This document shows positions 1-7,980 of a stretch of DNA of 64,000 nt, one piece after another. The notes under the pieces were generated by a model. The model was not told the DNA's origin and did not search any database. It saw nothing but the letters and a program-made list of their open reading frames with translations. The DNA is from an uncultured Isosphaeraceae bacterium. Lineage in GTDB: Bacteria > Planctomycetota > Planctomycetia > Isosphaerales > Isosphaeraceae. The translations under genes were made by a program, and so were the position numbers. Each line of letters opens with the position of its first letter. The first letter of the stretch is position 1. The stretch is from positions 62,001 through 126,000 of the forward strand of contig CAMFLR010000018.1 in the NCBI GenBank assembly GCA_945957605.1, given 5' to 3'.

Positions 1-189
1 ACCAAACCTCAACCCGCGTGTTCGAATCGATTCGCCCAGACGAACGGCCGGGGAATAGAGAGGCGACATCGAACAGCCGAAGCCGTCGGGCGTCTGGTTC
101 AGCCGCTCCCAAAATCCGGCGGCGCTCGTGTAAAGAACAAGCGCACAGGCGACGATCCCAACTTTCTTGAGCCACGTGAATTTGCTCAT
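1..189 (-). CDS. Secreted hypothetical protein, N-terminal part only
   Basis: A reading frame starts with ATG at 187-189 on the minus strand and stays open to the left edge, giving 63 residues. A purine-rich ribosome binding site (AGGAGAGGA) lies just upstream of the ATG, which supports the start. Residues 1-24 look like a signal peptide or signal anchor: MSKFTWLKK followed by a hydrophobic run ending in TSAAGFW. The remaining visible residues (NQTPDGFGCSMSP and onward) match no family I recognise. The C-terminus lies outside the window. Export across the inner membrane is inferred from the N-terminus only. Confidence 0.6.
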   Translation of the reverse strand, partial: MSKFTWLKKVGIVACALVLYTSAAGFWERLNQTPDGFGCSMSPLYSPAVRLGESIRTRGLRFG

Positions 190-664
190 TCGACATCCTC
201 TCCTCTCAATCAAGAGAATCAGGGAGGCCGGTCGATCTGGAATGCGAAATCAAATGCATTCGCCGCGAAACCAATCTTCTACCCACGTACCATCCAATAA
301 ATCGCAAAGCGATGCCGGGAAACGTCAGCCAGCTTTTCAAGTCTCCGGATCGCTAACCGCTCCACAGTTATTCCTGCCCGCTGTACGCAGCGAAGTAACG
401 GTGGTGGTAGCTTGTCGGCCCCGGCGATCGCGCGGCCGAAAGAGCTTGACTCCGCTTTGAATTGTTACGAGGGGCAAAGACTTCAACAAAACAAATCACG
501 TAGGCAATGCTGGTTTGATCGTAATCGGAATGTTTTAGTGGAAGGAGTCTGCCGGACCGATCGCGCAACTAGGTCCACGCCAGAAACGGTGACTTCAAAG
601 CCCAATCTGATAAGCTTGCGAGAGCGTCTTGAACTCCTCCGCGTCCGACTCTCACTCAATCGAA
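190..664. other. Intergenic region between divergent genes
   Basis: This gap separates the minus-strand secreted protein from the plus-strand DUF1559-like gene and should hold both promoters. Short frames exist on both strands, but none has a convincing ribosome binding site or recognisable protein composition. I see no clear repeat, RNA gene or terminator. Confidence 0.4.
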
Positions 665-1423
665 ATGCCGTCGCCCGGTCCTCGCCGTCGCTCCTCTACT
701 TGGCGATGGATGATACGAATCGCCATTGTTGCATGCGTCTTCGCTGCATTTGCAGAGGCAATGAAAGCTGCGCGGGAAGCCGCACAATCTTCCTGGTGCT
801 CTAGCAACTTCAAACAGATCGCGCTTGCTCTTCACAATTATCACAACGTCTACGGATCGCTGCCGCCGGCGTACCTTACCGACGCCAAAGGTCGGCCCAC
901 GCTAAGCTGGCGCGTTTTGATCCTTCCGTTCATGGAACAGCAGGCGCTCTATAACCAGTTTAACCTGTCCGAACCCTGGGACGGACCGAACAACATCAAG
1001 CTCCTGTCATCGATACCAGGGCCCTTCAAATGTCCCGATCACCCCGACGATCAGCAGACGGGTCGTTCAAAATGCGCGGCCATCACGGGGCCGGGCACAA
1101 TGTTCCCTGGCGCGACGTCGGTGCGGTTTTCGGACGTCAGCGACGGTACAGCCAACACCGTCATGCTGGCCGAGGTCGAAAGCGTGACCATTCCGTGGAC
1201 AGCGCCCATCGATCTCGACATCCGCACCATGAGCTTCGTTTTGAACGACCCGACAAAACCTTCGATTTCGAGTCCACATTTCAGCGGTCCGTTAGTCACG
1301 ATGGGCAATGGCATGTTCCGGCATTCACTGCCACGTAACCTCGCTCCGGCGACGCTGAAAGGACTCCTCACCATTGCGGGGGGCGAGCGAATCGACCTGG
1401 ATGAAGTGCTCTCTGGAAAATGA
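665..1423 (+). CDS. DUF1559-family protein without a prepilin peptide
   Basis: The protein (about 252 residues from the ATG at 665) has the DUF1559 layout. After a basic N-terminus (PGPRRRSSTWRW) comes one hydrophobic segment, then a KAAREAA stretch like the one that follows the prepilin helix in this family, then NFKQIALALHNYHNVYGSLPPAY, PFMEQQALYNQFN and a VSDGTANTVMLAE motif. Unlike the three other paralogs in this window it lacks the [15 protein letters not shown] methylation and cleavage motif, so it is probably a membrane-anchored paralog and not a processed pseudopilin. An in-frame TTG at 629 would add 12 residues; neither start has a good ribosome binding site. DUF1559 function is unknown; a surface role is inferred from the pilin-like relatives. 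Confidence 0.75.
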   Translation: MPSPGPRRRSSTWRWMIRIAIVACVFAAFAEAMKAAREAAQSSWCSSNFKQIALALHNYHNVYGSLPPAYLTDAKGRPTLSWRVLILPFMEQQALYNQFNLSEPWDGPNNIKLLSSIPGPFKCPDHPDDQQTGRSKCAAITGPGTMFPGATSVRFSDVSDGTANTVMLAEVESVTIPWTAPIDLDIRTMSFVLNDPTKPSISSPHFSGPLVTMGNGMFRHSLPRNLAPATLKGLLTIAGGERIDLDEVLSGK

Positions 1424-1571
1424 GCACGACTTGAGGCGACAGGCGTCAAACACATCGCAAAGCCTGGCCCAGAAACGCCAACCGGCCGCCCAGGTTTGAC
1501 TCAATGGTCAATCCCGGCCAGCCGGAGTTTTGCGTTTAGATCGAAAGGGCGATCGGTCGTCGCGAATCAAA

Positions 1572-1958
1572 TCAACGACGATAGTAGGGACGGCCAGGTC
1601 CCGGGTAGCCGTAGCGATATCCGCCATAACCATAGGGCGCACCGACGACAATCGGTCGCGGGGCGACAACCACCGGCGGGCGCGCGACTACGAATGGAGC
1701 CGGTGCAACCACGACCGGCGGACGAGCAACAACCACGGGGGGCGCGGCGACGATCGGCGGGGCGACAACGGCCGGGCGATATCCGTAGCCGTAACCATAA
1801 CCGCCGTAAACCGGGGCCGCGTTGCCTACGCTTAAGCCGAAACCGGGGCTCGCGTAGCTGAACCCGAAGGCCTGAGCGTTTGCGGACGATCCCGCGCAGC
1901 CCAGGGCGAGCGCCACGAGTGCGAAACGAACCATCGTGCGTCGGGTCGAGGTCTTCAT
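1572..1958 (-). CDS. Low-complexity Val/Pro/Gly/Tyr-rich secreted protein
   Basis: The start at 1958 (MKTSTRRTMVRF) is preceded by a strong GAAGGAAGGA ribosome binding site and gives 128 residues. Residues 1-29 form a signal peptide ending in SSANA-QA. The mature part is highly repetitive: a YGGYGYGYGYRP tract, several copies of a (V)ARPPVVVAP-like unit, and a GYGGYRYGYPGPGRPYYRR tail. Such compositions occur in small exported planctomycete proteins of unknown role, perhaps envelope or matrix components. A longer frame extends upstream to 2123, but its added residues look non-coding. It stands alone, convergent with the DUF1559-like gene before it and divergent from the next one. Confidence 0.7.
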   Translation of the reverse strand: MKTSTRRTMVRFALVALALGCAGSSANAQAFGFSYASPGFGLSVGNAAPVYGGYGYGYGYRPAVVAPPIVAAPPVVVARPPVVVAPAPFVVARPPVVVAPRPIVVGAPYGYGGYRYGYPGPGRPYYRR

Positions 1959-2347
1959 TGTGGATCCTTCCTTCTTGTTGGGTCGCGTGCGAGATTCCCG
2001 GCGAATCACGCCGGCTCCCTTCATACGCAGCCCGTTCCGAATCTGTGCGACCATCTCGCCAGCCAAACGCACGCTGAGAGGACGTGCATTCGGAACGTCC
2101 GGCATTCTACACAGAGTCGCCAATGAAGACAGAGCAGTTTGTCGATGGATTCCAGCCTAAATGAACCTTGGCCAGTTTCCACAAACAGCCCAGGTAACGG
2201 GTATCAATGCCCGAATTCGACCTGACAGCAAGCGTTTTTCGAAAACGACTTCCTTCATTCATACTTTTGACAAACGCACGGTTGCATGCGAAACTATACG
2301 GGTTAGGTACACCTGTCCGGCGGTCTCTGTATGATTGGGATCGACCT

Positions 2348-3298
2348 ATGTCCACTACGCGACGTGGATTCACACTGATCGAACTGCTGGTGGTGATCGC
2401 CATCATTGCAGTTCTCGTGGCGCTCTTGCTGCCCGCAGTTCAGGCCGCTCGTGAAGCCGCGCGGCGCACCCAGTGCACCAACAATTTGAAGCAAATTGGC
2501 CTCGCGATCGCCAACTATGAATTGACGCAAGGTACCCTGCCGCCCGGCTACATCTCGGTCTGGGACTCGATCAACTCGGTCGAGCGTGGCTCCGGCTGGG
2601 GCTGGGGCAGCATGATCCTGCCGCAAATGGAGCAGGGAAACGTCTATAACGCGATTAACTTCTCGCAGCAGATTCTCACAGACGGAAACTCGACGGCCCG
2701 CGTCGTGCCGATGAACATGCACCTCTGCCCGTCGGACAGGATGCCCAATACCTGGACGGCCGATAGCGGATACACGCTTTACGTTTACAAGCAGGTCATC
2801 TACTTCTCGAACCCGATTTGCAACATCGCGGGTTCGAACTACGCGGGCGTCTACGGCATCGGCGAGCCCGGAATTGCCGGCGATGGCGTATTTTTTGCGA
2901 ACAGCAGCGTCCGGCTGCAGGATATTTCCGACGGGCTGAGCAACACGCTGGCGGTTGGCGAACGGGCGGCGTTTACGAACTACGGGCGCGGCTATGCAAC
3001 CTGGGTTGGCTCTGTGCCAGGTGCGCGACTCTGGTCGTGCGCACCCGACCCGACCGACCCGGACAAGGGAAATTGCGTTCGCGAAGACGGTTCGGGGATG
3101 ACGCTTGGCCACACCGGCGAAGGGCACGGGCCTGGTAGCATCGGGGCCGACGTCAACCAGTTCACGAGCACACACGGGCGAGGTGCGAACTTTCTCTTCT
3201 GCGACGGCCACGTTCGCTTCCTGCGTCTGGGGATTTATTACCCCACCTATCTCGCGCTGAGCACACGTGCCGGCGGTGAGGTTGTAAGCGACTATTGA
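2348..3298 (+). CDS. DUF1559 prepilin-like protein
   Basis: The start at 2348 places the type IV prepilin motif ([20 protein letters not shown]) at the very N-terminus. The helix is followed by [17 protein letters not shown], the hallmark of planctomycete DUF1559 proteins. The C-terminal half carries the family features: [15 protein letters not shown], then a glycine- and histidine-rich stretch ending in [11 protein letters not shown], and a terminal GGEVVSDY. The length (316 residues) is normal. Prepilin-peptidase cleavage after the RRG segment and insertion through the N-terminal helix are expected from the motif. A small lipoprotein gene follows 37 bases downstream and is probably cotranscribed. 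Upstream residues in the same frame lack the motif and were excluded. Confidence 0.92.
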   Translation: MSTTRRGFTLIELLVVIAIIAVLVALLLPAVQAAREAARRTQCTNNLKQIGLAIANYELTQGTLPPGYISVWDSINSVERGSGWGWGSMILPQMEQGNVYNAINFSQQILTDGNSTARVVPMNMHLCPSDRMPNTWTADSGYTLYVYKQVIYFSNPICNIAGSNYAGVYGIGEPGIAGDGVFFANSSVRLQDISDGLSNTLAVGERAAFTNYGRGYATWVGSVPGARLWSCAPDPTDPDKGNCVREDGSGMTLGHTGEGHGPGSIGADVNQFTSTHGRGANFLFCDGHVRFLRLGIYYPTYLALSTRAGGEVVSDY

Positions 3299-3335
3299 TT
3301 TGACGGGCTATTGGACGGCACTCGGAGTAAAGAAG

Positions 3336-3632
3336 ATGCGACGTTTCCTCCCCGGCATTCAGGTTTTCGCGCTGGCGCTCGTGCTCATTGCGGGCTGCGG
3401 GGAGGATGAAAAGCGCTTCGGCCGCCGGATTTTGACCATCGACAAGGTTCCCGCCGACATCATGGCGGCGGCCAAGAAGGAACTGCCCGACGTCAAGTTT
3501 GAAGACGCATGGGAGAATCACGAAGATAATAAGGAAGCGATTCACTCGTACGAGATCCGCGGTCGCGCGACGAGCGGAAAGATTCGCGAGGTTCGCGTCG
3601 GTCTCGACGGCAAGATCCTCGAAAAAGAGTAA
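3336..3632 (+). CDS. Small PepSY-like lipoprotein
   Basis: A 98-residue protein starting with MRRFLPGIQVFALALVLIAGC: an N-terminal signal with a lipobox (LIAGC) that predicts lipid attachment at Cys21. The remainder (KVPADIMAAAKKELPDVKFEDAW, a YEIRGRA strand, EVRVGLDGKILEKE) has the alpha-beta pattern of PepSY-like domains, with the typical final DGKIL strand. A purine-rich GGAGTAAAGAAG stretch precedes the ATG. It follows the DUF1559 gene closely on the same strand and is in turn followed by another DUF1559 gene. PepSY assignment is from pattern memory; an envelope location is well supported, a precise function is not. Confidence 0.75.
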   Translation: MRRFLPGIQVFALALVLIAGCGEDEKRFGRRILTIDKVPADIMAAAKKELPDVKFEDAWENHEDNKEAIHSYEIRGRATSGKIREVRVGLDGKILEKE

Positions 3633-3755
3633 GTTCCCTCTCTATCGCTGCTCTCTCGATTCATTGCGGCTGGTCCCTGCATTGATTCCATACCTCCTAC
3701 TCAGGTCCGCGAGTCCCCCGATTGCTCGCCGGCCGCTTTGATCCGAGGATGAGCC

Positions 3756-4769
3756 ATGAAAACGCAACGTCGCGGTTTCACACTGATCGAATTACTTGTC
3801 GTGATTGCCATTATCGCAGTGCTCATCGCGCTGCTGCTGCCGGCCGTGCAGGCCGCCCGCGAAGCTGCCCGTCGCGCCCAGTGCGTGAACAACTTGAAGC
3901 AAATGGGACTCGGCCTGCATAACTACGAAAGCTCGAACGGCTCGTTCCCGCCGTCGAACGTCGTCGCCGACCCGGCGAAGACCTGGCAGACGACCAACGG
4001 ATTCAGCGTTCACGCCCGAATCCTGGGTTACATGGAACAGGGCGTCGCGTTCAACGCGATCAACTTTGGCTTCAAGCACAATAATGCGGCGAACTTCACG
4101 GTCGTCGGCCTGCAAATGAACATCTTCCTCTGCCCGAGCGACGTGAACAAAGATCAGCGCACGCAAATCGGCACCACCGGCTCGACCGCCTGCGTCGTCA
4201 GCTACGGCGTGAATGAAGGCGATTGGTACGTGTGGGGCGGCATCGGTTCGGGCCGGAACAACGGCGTGTTCATGCCCAACGACGTGACCACGATCGCCCG
4301 GATGACCGACGGTACGAGCAACACGATGGTGATGACCGACGTGAAGGTCTACAACCCGCTCTGCGGCCCCAAGGCCACGGTCCCCTCGTTCACCACCACA
4401 TCGGCTCCGCTTCCGACCGACAATCCGGTCGCCGTCGTCCCCGCTTACGGCACCTGCACGCCGGGCCAGGGGCATACGTTCTGGGCAGATGGCAACGTTC
4501 ATGAAACGGCTGTCACAACCGCCTGGCCGCCCAACAAGATCATTCAAAACTCGGCAGGTGTTGGCGATCTCGACATCGAAACGAGCCTGGTTTCCTCAGG
4601 CGGACCGACCATCGCCGCGATCGTCGCGCGGAGCTATCACTCCGGCGGCGTCAACTCACTGATGGGCGACGGCTCGGTCCGGTTCGTCAAAAGCTCGATC
4701 AACGGCCTGACCTGGCGCGCACTCGGCACACCCTCGGGCGGTGAAGTGATCAGCGCCGACGCGTTCTAA
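3756..4769 (+). CDS. DUF1559 prepilin-like protein
   Basis: A 337-residue protein with the prepilin motif [20 protein letters not shown] and the following [17 protein letters not shown] segment. The start is supported by GAGGATGAG just upstream. Internal family motifs include [71 protein letters not shown] and a terminal [10 protein letters not shown]. It is the third DUF1559-type gene within 4 kb, consistent with local duplication. Membrane insertion through the N-terminal helix and processing by a prepilin peptidase are expected. The 3' side runs into a pair of palindromic repeats before the convergent pirin gene. Confidence 0.92.
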   Translation: MKTQRRGFTLIELLVVIAIIAVLIALLLPAVQAAREAARRAQCVNNLKQMGLGLHNYESSNGSFPPSNVVADPAKTWQTTNGFSVHARILGYMEQGVAFNAINFGFKHNNAANFTVVGLQMNIFLCPSDVNKDQRTQIGTTGSTACVVSYGVNEGDWYVWGGIGSGRNNGVFMPNDVTTIARMTDGTSNTMVMTDVKVYNPLCGPKATVPSFTTTSAPLPTDNPVAVVPAYGTCTPGQGHTFWADGNVHETAVTTAWPPNKIIQNSAGVGDLDIETSLVSSGGPTIAAIVARSYHSGGVNSLMGDGSVRFVKSSINGLTWRALGTPSGGEVISADAF

Positions 4770-4804
4770 TCCAAAGCGTTGTCGCGGCGACGACGAAAGA
4801 TTCA

Positions 4805-4878
4805 GGTGCCACTGGCTATGCCAGTGCTATTCAATATCGGTGAAGAAAAGAAGATCACTGGCGTAGCTACTGGCACCC
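4805..4878. repeat. Inverted pair of GTGCCACTGGC palindromic repeats
   Basis: The left unit (4805-4828) reads GGTGCCACTGGCTATGCCAG then TGCT, and contains a CACTGGC/GCCAGTG hairpin. The right unit (4856-4878) is its approximate reverse complement (CACTGGCGTAGCTACTGGCA then CCC). Related units occur at 31996-32020, 32286-32310 and 50498-50574. The pair sits between convergent genes and could act as a two-way transcription stop or be a REP-type mobile palindrome. Confidence 0.75.
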
Positions 4879-4912
4879 GGCAAAACACCTCGGTTTGACG
4901 ATGTACTCGGCA

Positions 4913-5611
4913 TCAACCGAGATCAAACACGAGCAGCTCACTCGGGCCGTCGGCGACGATCTGCAACGCAGATTCTTCGCTGACGGCCGCTCCATCTCCC
5001 ACCTCCAAAGTCTCGCCATTCAACTTCACTCCCCCGCGCATCACCTGAACCCAGGCATGCCGGCCCGCCGCAAGTTCATGCTTCACCGCCTGCCCTGATT
5101 CCAGGTTCGACCAGTAAATCGCGGCGTCCTGGTGGATCGTTACCGAGCCGTCGCGCCCGTCGTTCGACGCCGCCAGCTTCAGCTTTCCCGCACGCTCTTC
5201 GACCGGAATCGTCGTCTGCTCGTAGGTCGGTGTGTGGCCGGTCCGGTCGGGCATGATCCAGATCTGGTAGAGGTGCACCGGCTCACTGTCCGACGGGTTG
5301 AACTCGCTGTGACGGATGCCCGTCCCCGCGCTCATCCGCTGGATTTCACCCGGGCGGATGATCGATTGATTCTCCATGTTATCGTGGTGTTCGAGCTGCC
5401 CTTCGAGCACGAACGTGATGATCTCCATGTCGCGGTGACCGTGCATGGGGAACCCCATCGCCGGCGCGACCTTGTCTTCGTTCATCACCCGCAAGGAACG
5501 AAAGTTCATGTGCTGCGGGTCGTAATAGTCCGAGAAAGAAAACGTATAACGCGTGTCGAGCCAGCCGTGATCGGCCGCGCCTCGCTCTGAGCTTCTACGA
5601 ATCGCAATCAT
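4913..5611 (-). CDS. Pirin family protein
   Basis: The product is a bicupin pirin. The N-terminus MIAIRRSSERGAADHGWLDT, then YTFSFSDYYDPQHMNFRSLR, and the metal-binding stretch GFPMHGHRDMEIITFVLEG with a later GTGIRHSEFNPS are typical: the His pair, downstream His and Glu form the cupin metal site. Length is about 232 residues, as in bacterial YhhW-type pirins. I chose ATG 5611 because GGAG lies nine bases upstream; an alternative ATG at 5617 adds two residues. Some bacterial pirins have quercetinase activity and others bind partner enzymes, so the substrate is open. The gene is isolated, convergent with the DUF1559 gene and divergent from the glycosyltransferase. Confidence 0.92.
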   Translation of the reverse strand: MIAIRRSSERGAADHGWLDTRYTFSFSDYYDPQHMNFRSLRVMNEDKVAPAMGFPMHGHRDMEIITFVLEGQLEHHDNMENQSIIRPGEIQRMSAGTGIRHSEFNPSDSEPVHLYQIWIMPDRTGHTPTYEQTTIPVEERAGKLKLAASNDGRDGSVTIHQDAAIYWSNLESGQAVKHELAAGRHAWVQVMRGGVKLNGETLEVGDGAAVSEESALQIVADGPSELLVFDLG

Positions 5612-5871
5612 CGTCATCGACTCCAAAAAAGTGCCCAAACTCAGGCAACCTCGGTGCATTCTAGGCAGGGAAAAATGGGAAGTCATCTGGTGCAAGTGAC
5701 CACCTGAACACCTATCCCGAGTTGGCACACCTTGCGCGGACGGCAGAATTGCGGTTTTCGCAAATTCAGGCGATCGGTAAACTTACGCGGCGAGCGGAAA
5801 ACATCCGAAACAAGGGACGTGGGTCGGATCGCTCGCTGCAGCCGTGTTTGTCAGCGCAGGGAGGTGTTGGG

Positions 5872-6738
5872 ATGTCTTCAAACGCCACAACCGGGGCCGG
5901 CGCCAGCCCTCGGCTCCTGGTTTCGCTCGCCACATATAACGAGTCCGGCAATCTTCGCGACCTGGTCTTCGAGATCAGAAAGTTCGCCCCCGACTCGACG
6001 ATTTTGATCATCGACGATAACTCGCCCGACGGTACCGGCGCAATCGCCGACGCCCTTCAATCCGAGCTATCCGCGATCGAGGTGATTCACCGTCCCGGCA
6101 AGATGGGACTCGGCACCGCGGTGCTGACCGCAATGAAGTTCGCGGTCGACCACCACTTCGACCTCTACATCAACCTCGACGCCGACTTCAGCCACCCGCC
6201 CCGCTTCATCCCCTCGCTGCTGGAAGGAATGAACCGGCACGACGTGATGATTGGCTCGCGCTACGTTCCCGGCGGAGGCGTGCAGGGCGGATTCAATCTC
6301 AAGCGCAAATTTATGAGCACGGGCATCAATGTTTATGCCCGATTGCTTCTCGGCCTGACTTCGCGCGACAACAGCGGATCGTACCGTTGCTACCGCGTCT
6401 CGAAGCTGGCGATGCTCGAATTCGACCGCGTGCGCTCGCGTGGTTATTCGTTCATGGAAGAGATTCTCTTCTGGTGCCGGCAAGTCGGCTGCACGTTCGG
6501 CGAAACGCCAATCCTGTTCGAAGACCGCCGCGCCGGTAAGTCGAAGATCAACAAGACCGAGGTAGTCAAAGCCCTGCAGATCATTCTGCAACTGGGAATC
6601 GACCGCATGCTCGGCCGCGCCAAGATTTCGAACAAGCCTGCGGTGCGACCGGCGAACGCACGCATCGACAGGCCGACATCACAGCCGAGCCGGCCGACCG
6701 ATTCGCAGCAGAATCGGGAACCATGGCAGTCGGCGTGA
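5872..6738 (+). CDS. Polyprenol-phosphate mannosyltransferase-like GT2 glycosyltransferase
   Basis: A 288-residue family 2 glycosyltransferase. The GT-A fold is marked by LLVSLATYNESGNL at the N-terminus, LIIDDNSPDGTG and NLDADFSHPP, where the two Asp-containing motifs bind the nucleotide sugar and metal. GSRYVPGGGVQG and DNSGSYRCYRV are typical of dolichol- or polyprenol-phosphate mannose synthases. No membrane-anchor domain follows; the C-terminus is a Pro/Arg/Ser-rich tail from about residue 250. The expected reaction is sugar transfer from a nucleotide donor (GDP-mannose in the best-known members) to a lipid phosphate on the cytoplasmic face. GGGAGG eight bases before the ATG decides the start. 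Confidence 0.88.
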   Translation: MSSNATTGAGASPRLLVSLATYNESGNLRDLVFEIRKFAPDSTILIIDDNSPDGTGAIADALQSELSAIEVIHRPGKMGLGTAVLTAMKFAVDHHFDLYINLDADFSHPPRFIPSLLEGMNRHDVMIGSRYVPGGGVQGGFNLKRKFMSTGINVYARLLLGLTSRDNSGSYRCYRVSKLAMLEFDRVRSRGYSFMEEILFWCRQVGCTFGETPILFEDRRAGKSKINKTEVVKALQIILQLGIDRMLGRAKISNKPAVRPANARIDRPTSQPSRPTDSQQNREPWQSA

Positions 6739-6808
6739 GTTGGTTTCGCGGGGATAAATCTCTAGAGCAACGAGTCTCCGCACCGCGCTCACGATATCGC
6801 TAAACCCT

Positions 6809-6833
6809 CGTGACGATGCTCCGCGTCGTCACG
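6809..6833. repeat. Palindromic repeat with TGCTCCGCG loop
   Basis: Perfect 8-bp arms (CGTGACGA and TCGTCACG) enclose the loop TGCTCCGCG. The same loop with different arms occurs at 31937-31961 and, with weaker pairing, at 16694-16716. It lies between convergent genes, 70 bases after the glycosyltransferase stop. Confidence 0.75.
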
Positions 6834-6971
6834 CGATTCGACCGCTCAGCGGTCATTCTCACGTCGCACAATAACACTGACGAAGAAAGCCGCAGGAGAC
6901 TTCTACCGCCTGCAAAGCGTATCGACAATTGGAACCAGCAAACTAACTCATCGCCTCTTGTGCCTCCGGCA

Positions 6972-6992
6972 CCCGGGTTGAAACAACCCGGG
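6972..6992. repeat. CCCGGGTTG palindrome followed by CCACCC
   Basis: A perfect 9-bp inverted repeat (CCCGGGTTG, loop AAA, CAACCCGGG) is flanked by GGCA on the left and GCCACCC-type sequence on the right. Palindromes with different arms but similar CACCC flanks lie at 32166-32187 and 50391-50409. It is located between two convergent genes and may end transcription of either. Confidence 0.65.
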
Positions 6993-7033
6993 CCACCCAA
7001 ATTCACAAGATTACATGTAATTTTATTATCCAA

Positions 7034-7894
7034 TCAATGAATCGCCGACTTCTTGATCACACCACCGCGAACATCAGCCAGCGGATGAATAATCAAGAAC
7101 GCCGAGGGATCAAATTCATCGACGATCGTTTTCAACTTACCGATTTCTAGCCGCGTGACGACGCAAAATAAAATATCCTGCTCCGAGCCCGACATCCCGC
7201 CGCGTCCCTTGTAGATCGTCACCCCGCGCGCCAGGCGATTGATGATCGCCTCGCGAATCGGACCGCTCTTCTCGCCCGAAATAATTGTCACCGCCGTGAA
7301 CTGTTCCAGACCATGCAACAAGAAGTCAAGCGTGCGCGAGGCGGCGACGTACGTCAGGATCGAATAGAGAGCCTGTTCGACGCCCAGCGTGCTTGCCGCG
7401 GCGAGAAAGATCACGATATTCAGACCGAGAATAATGTCACCGACGCGGAGCAGCGAACTCCGTTTGCTCACGAGCAACGCCGCGATTTCCGTCCCGTCGA
7501 GCACGGCATTCCCGCGCATCGCCAGGCCGATTCCGGCACCAAGAAAGAACCCGCCGAACACGGCCGTTAAAACTTTGTCCTGGGTGACATCAGGAAAATC
7601 GATCGTCGCGACGCAGATCGCCAGTCCGACAATCGCCAGCGCGCTTCGAATGGCGAACGCACGGCCGAGGTGGCGATATCCCAGGGCAATAAAGGGGAGG
7701 TTGATCACGAGCAAGAGCGGCCAGAGCGGCCAATCCAGGCGAATCGATAGCAACATCGAAATGCCGGTAACGCCGCCGTCGATGAAATGGCTCGAGAGCA
7801 AAAAACCTTTGATCCCCATGGCGGCCGAAAGCACGCCCGCAATGATGGAAACAAAGTTCATCACTTCGTGAAGTACGCCCGGTTTCTTCGACAT
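7034..7894 (-). CDS. YitT family membrane protein (YitT_membrane plus DUF2179)
   Basis: A 286-residue protein with the YitT layout: five or so hydrophobic segments over residues 12-190 (including FVSIIAGVLSAAMGIKGFLL, FIDGGVTGISMLLS and GAGIGLAMRGNAVLDGTEIAALLV) and a C-terminal soluble domain of the DUF2179 type (TAVTIISGEKSGPIREAIINRL, then RGVTIYKGRGGMSG and EQDILFCVVTRLEIGKLKTIV). The G-x-GGSDG-like family segment appears here as RGNAVLDGTE. The protein lies in the inner membrane. Function is unknown in general; some relatives are suspected transporters. An AAGG element is upstream of the ATG. It follows pyruvate kinase on the same strand by 86 bases and may share its transcript. Confidence 0.88.
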   Translation of the reverse strand: MSKKPGVLHEVMNFVSIIAGVLSAAMGIKGFLLSSHFIDGGVTGISMLLSIRLDWPLWPLLLVINLPFIALGYRHLGRAFAIRSALAIVGLAICVATIDFPDVTQDKVLTAVFGGFFLGAGIGLAMRGNAVLDGTEIAALLVSKRSSLLRVGDIILGLNIVIFLAAASTLGVEQALYSILTYVAASRTLDFLLHGLEQFTAVTIISGEKSGPIREAIINRLARGVTIYKGRGGMSGSEQDILFCVVTRLEIGKLKTIVDEFDPSAFLIIHPLADVRGGVIKKSAIH

Positions 7895-7980
7895 TTTGCG
7901 CTCGACCTTGAGACTGGAAATCTCTCCACGCCGCCCGACTGTGCGACGCGAGTCAACTTCATCGTAAACCGCTCATACGT

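Noticed and set aside
2267-2300. TTGACA and TATACG before the DUF1559 gene as a promoter
   Set aside because: The spacer is 22 bases, too long for a standard sigma-70 promoter.
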